Origin: Candidatus Sulfotelmatobacter sp.
GTDB taxonomy: Bacteria > Acidobacteriota > Terriglobia > Terriglobales > Acidobacteriaceae
Reading direction: 5' to 3'
Length of the DNA stretch: 5,839 nucleotides
Assembly: GCA_030040725.1 (NCBI GenBank)
Contig: JASHTD010000075.1
Location: 1-5,839, forward strand
A program made the position numbers and the translations under genes. This document shows positions 5,056 to 5,839 of the stretch, piece after piece. Within the stretch, counting starts at the first letter, position 1. Each line of letters opens with the position of its first letter. The notes beneath the pieces are model-generated. The model searched no databases, was not told the DNA's origin, and saw only the letters and a program-made list of their open reading frames with translations.

Positions 5056-5839
5056 ATGGGGCTTTATGAAGTAGCAAGAACAAGGTTGCGAAGAGCCATA
5101 GCTCACGGGGAACGCCTTGCGCAACTTTGGAATGAGCTGCCTTCCCATTATCTATGCACACCCAAGGCGAGGGCAGTGGATGCAGAGGGCAACTGCGAAC
5201 TGGTTGCTACGAATGTTGGATCCATCCCTGACGAGCTGCCGCTACTTCTCGGCGAGATGCTTTATCAACTCCGCTCCGCGTTGGATTCCTGCATCTACCA
5301 AGCGACCGTTTACGCAACGAAGCAAGATCCTCCCCCAGATGAGGGGAAGATCGAGTTCCCGATCACGACCGACCCAAAGGAATGGCCTAGCCTCGCAGAG
5401 CGTCGGCTATTTGCGCTTCCCGCACCGATTCAGGACGCAATAGAGCGCGTACAACCGTACAAAAGTCAGTCACTGCCTCCAGCAGAGATGGTCAAAAGCA
5501 TTAATAGATCGTTGGGTATTTTGCATGATCTGGCCCGGAAGGATCGACACAGAACGCTTCATGTTGTCGGGTCGTGGCCGCTTGATATGAGCCCGGCTTT
5601 CAGACTGCCGGATGGCGCGAGCGTAGACTCACTCGAGGTCTTGCCTCCGTCGGTCCTGAGAGACGGAACTGTGATCGCGAAGTTTCATATCAGTGGACTC
5701 GTCAGCGACAGCGGAGTCTCTGTTAACCCTCAATTGAACTTTCCTTTCCTTGCGGTGCAATTCCAATCAGTGCGCAACAGAAAGCACTTGCAGATTCCTG
5801 CTGTATTCTGCTCCGGCCAGAACACGGATGCCGGAGTCA
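5056..5839 (+). CDS. Uncharacterised protein, 3'-truncated by window edge; G-E-x4-LRSALD family
   Basis: I cannot assign a function. The frame stays open for 261 codons from ATG 5056 to the window end with no stop. The nearest in-frame upstream stop is TGA at 5032-5034, and 5056 is the only ATG start near it. The ribosome site is poor. The N-terminal third is rich in helix formers, followed by GEMLYQLRSALDSCIYQA (66-83), FPI (101-103), QPY (133-135) and LHDLARKDRHRTLHVV (156-171). The part after about 175 looks beta-rich. From memory, this pattern resembles a widespread family of unnamed proteins with consensus near GDxLHNLRSALDH, FPI, QPY and DKHR. The LRSALDH segment of that family would fit the HEPN-type R-x4-H motif, but here the His position is Ser78, so RNase activity is doubtful. 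It contains no signal peptide or transmembrane stretch and is probably cytoplasmic. Half of its Arg codons are AGA/AGG, unlike ffh, which suggests foreign origin. Confidence 0.8.
   Translation, partial: MGLYEVARTRLRRAIAHGERLAQLWNELPSHYLCTPKARAVDAEGNCELVATNVGSIPDELPLLLGEMLYQLRSALDSCIYQATVYATKQDPPPDEGKIEFPITTDPKEWPSLAERRLFALPAPIQDAIERVQPYKSQSLPPAEMVKSINRSLGILHDLARKDRHRTLHVVGSWPLDMSPAFRLPDGASVDSLEVLPPSVLRDGTVIAKFHISGLVSDSGVSVNPQLNFPFLAVQFQSVRNRKHLQIPAVFCSGQNTDAGV

Noticed and set aside
4822..5148. 108-codon minus-strand frame through the heptamer array
   Set aside because: It is antisense to the ffh 3' end, and part of its product is simply the translated heptamer repeat.
5117..5443. 108-codon plus-strand frame inside the terminal ORF
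   Set aside because: It sits in a different frame within the longer uninterrupted frame from 5056, which has the recognisable family-like motifs.

Overview
The window looks like a chromosomal segment of a soil-type bacterium, most likely an Acidobacteriota member. This is inferred from moderately high GC, a large secreted S53 (sedolisin) protease with a C-terminal Ig-like domain, a small exported His/Met-containing protein of a type I associate with that phylum, and short spacers with ordinary Shine-Dalgarno sites. No rRNA gene or other decisive marker is present, so the phylum call is tentative.

Layout. Bases 1-642 (+) are the 3' part of a classical short-chain dehydrogenase/reductase whose N-terminal nucleotide-binding motif lies outside the window. 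It converges on a 102-residue secreted protein of unknown function (724-1032, -), with a structured inverted repeat in the 81-nt gap. A 441-nt divergent intergenic region (1033-1473) follows. It holds a good sigma70-like promoter, a 16-bp dyad and a folded leader for the large S53 peptidase precursor (1474-3480, +). That gene ends in a strong intrinsic terminator (3499-3528). Next comes ffh, the signal recognition particle GTPase (3638-4996, +), preceded by an extended -10 element that would give an almost leaderless mRNA. Directly after the ffh stop lies a 42-bp array of six degenerate heptamers (GAGTCNN). The last feature is an open reading frame from 5056 to the window edge (261 codons, no stop). 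It encodes an uncharacterised protein with a G-E-x4-LRSALD segment and Arg codon use unlike ffh.

How the genes relate. The protease and the small protein both carry Sec-type signal peptides and share a divergent control region. Ffh targets membrane proteins and some exported proteins to the Sec translocon, but nothing shows it is specifically linked to them. I see no coherent new multi-gene system. The items most worth a second look are the ORF after ffh and its codon bias, the heptamer array, and the ffh promoter with its adjacent perfect palindrome.
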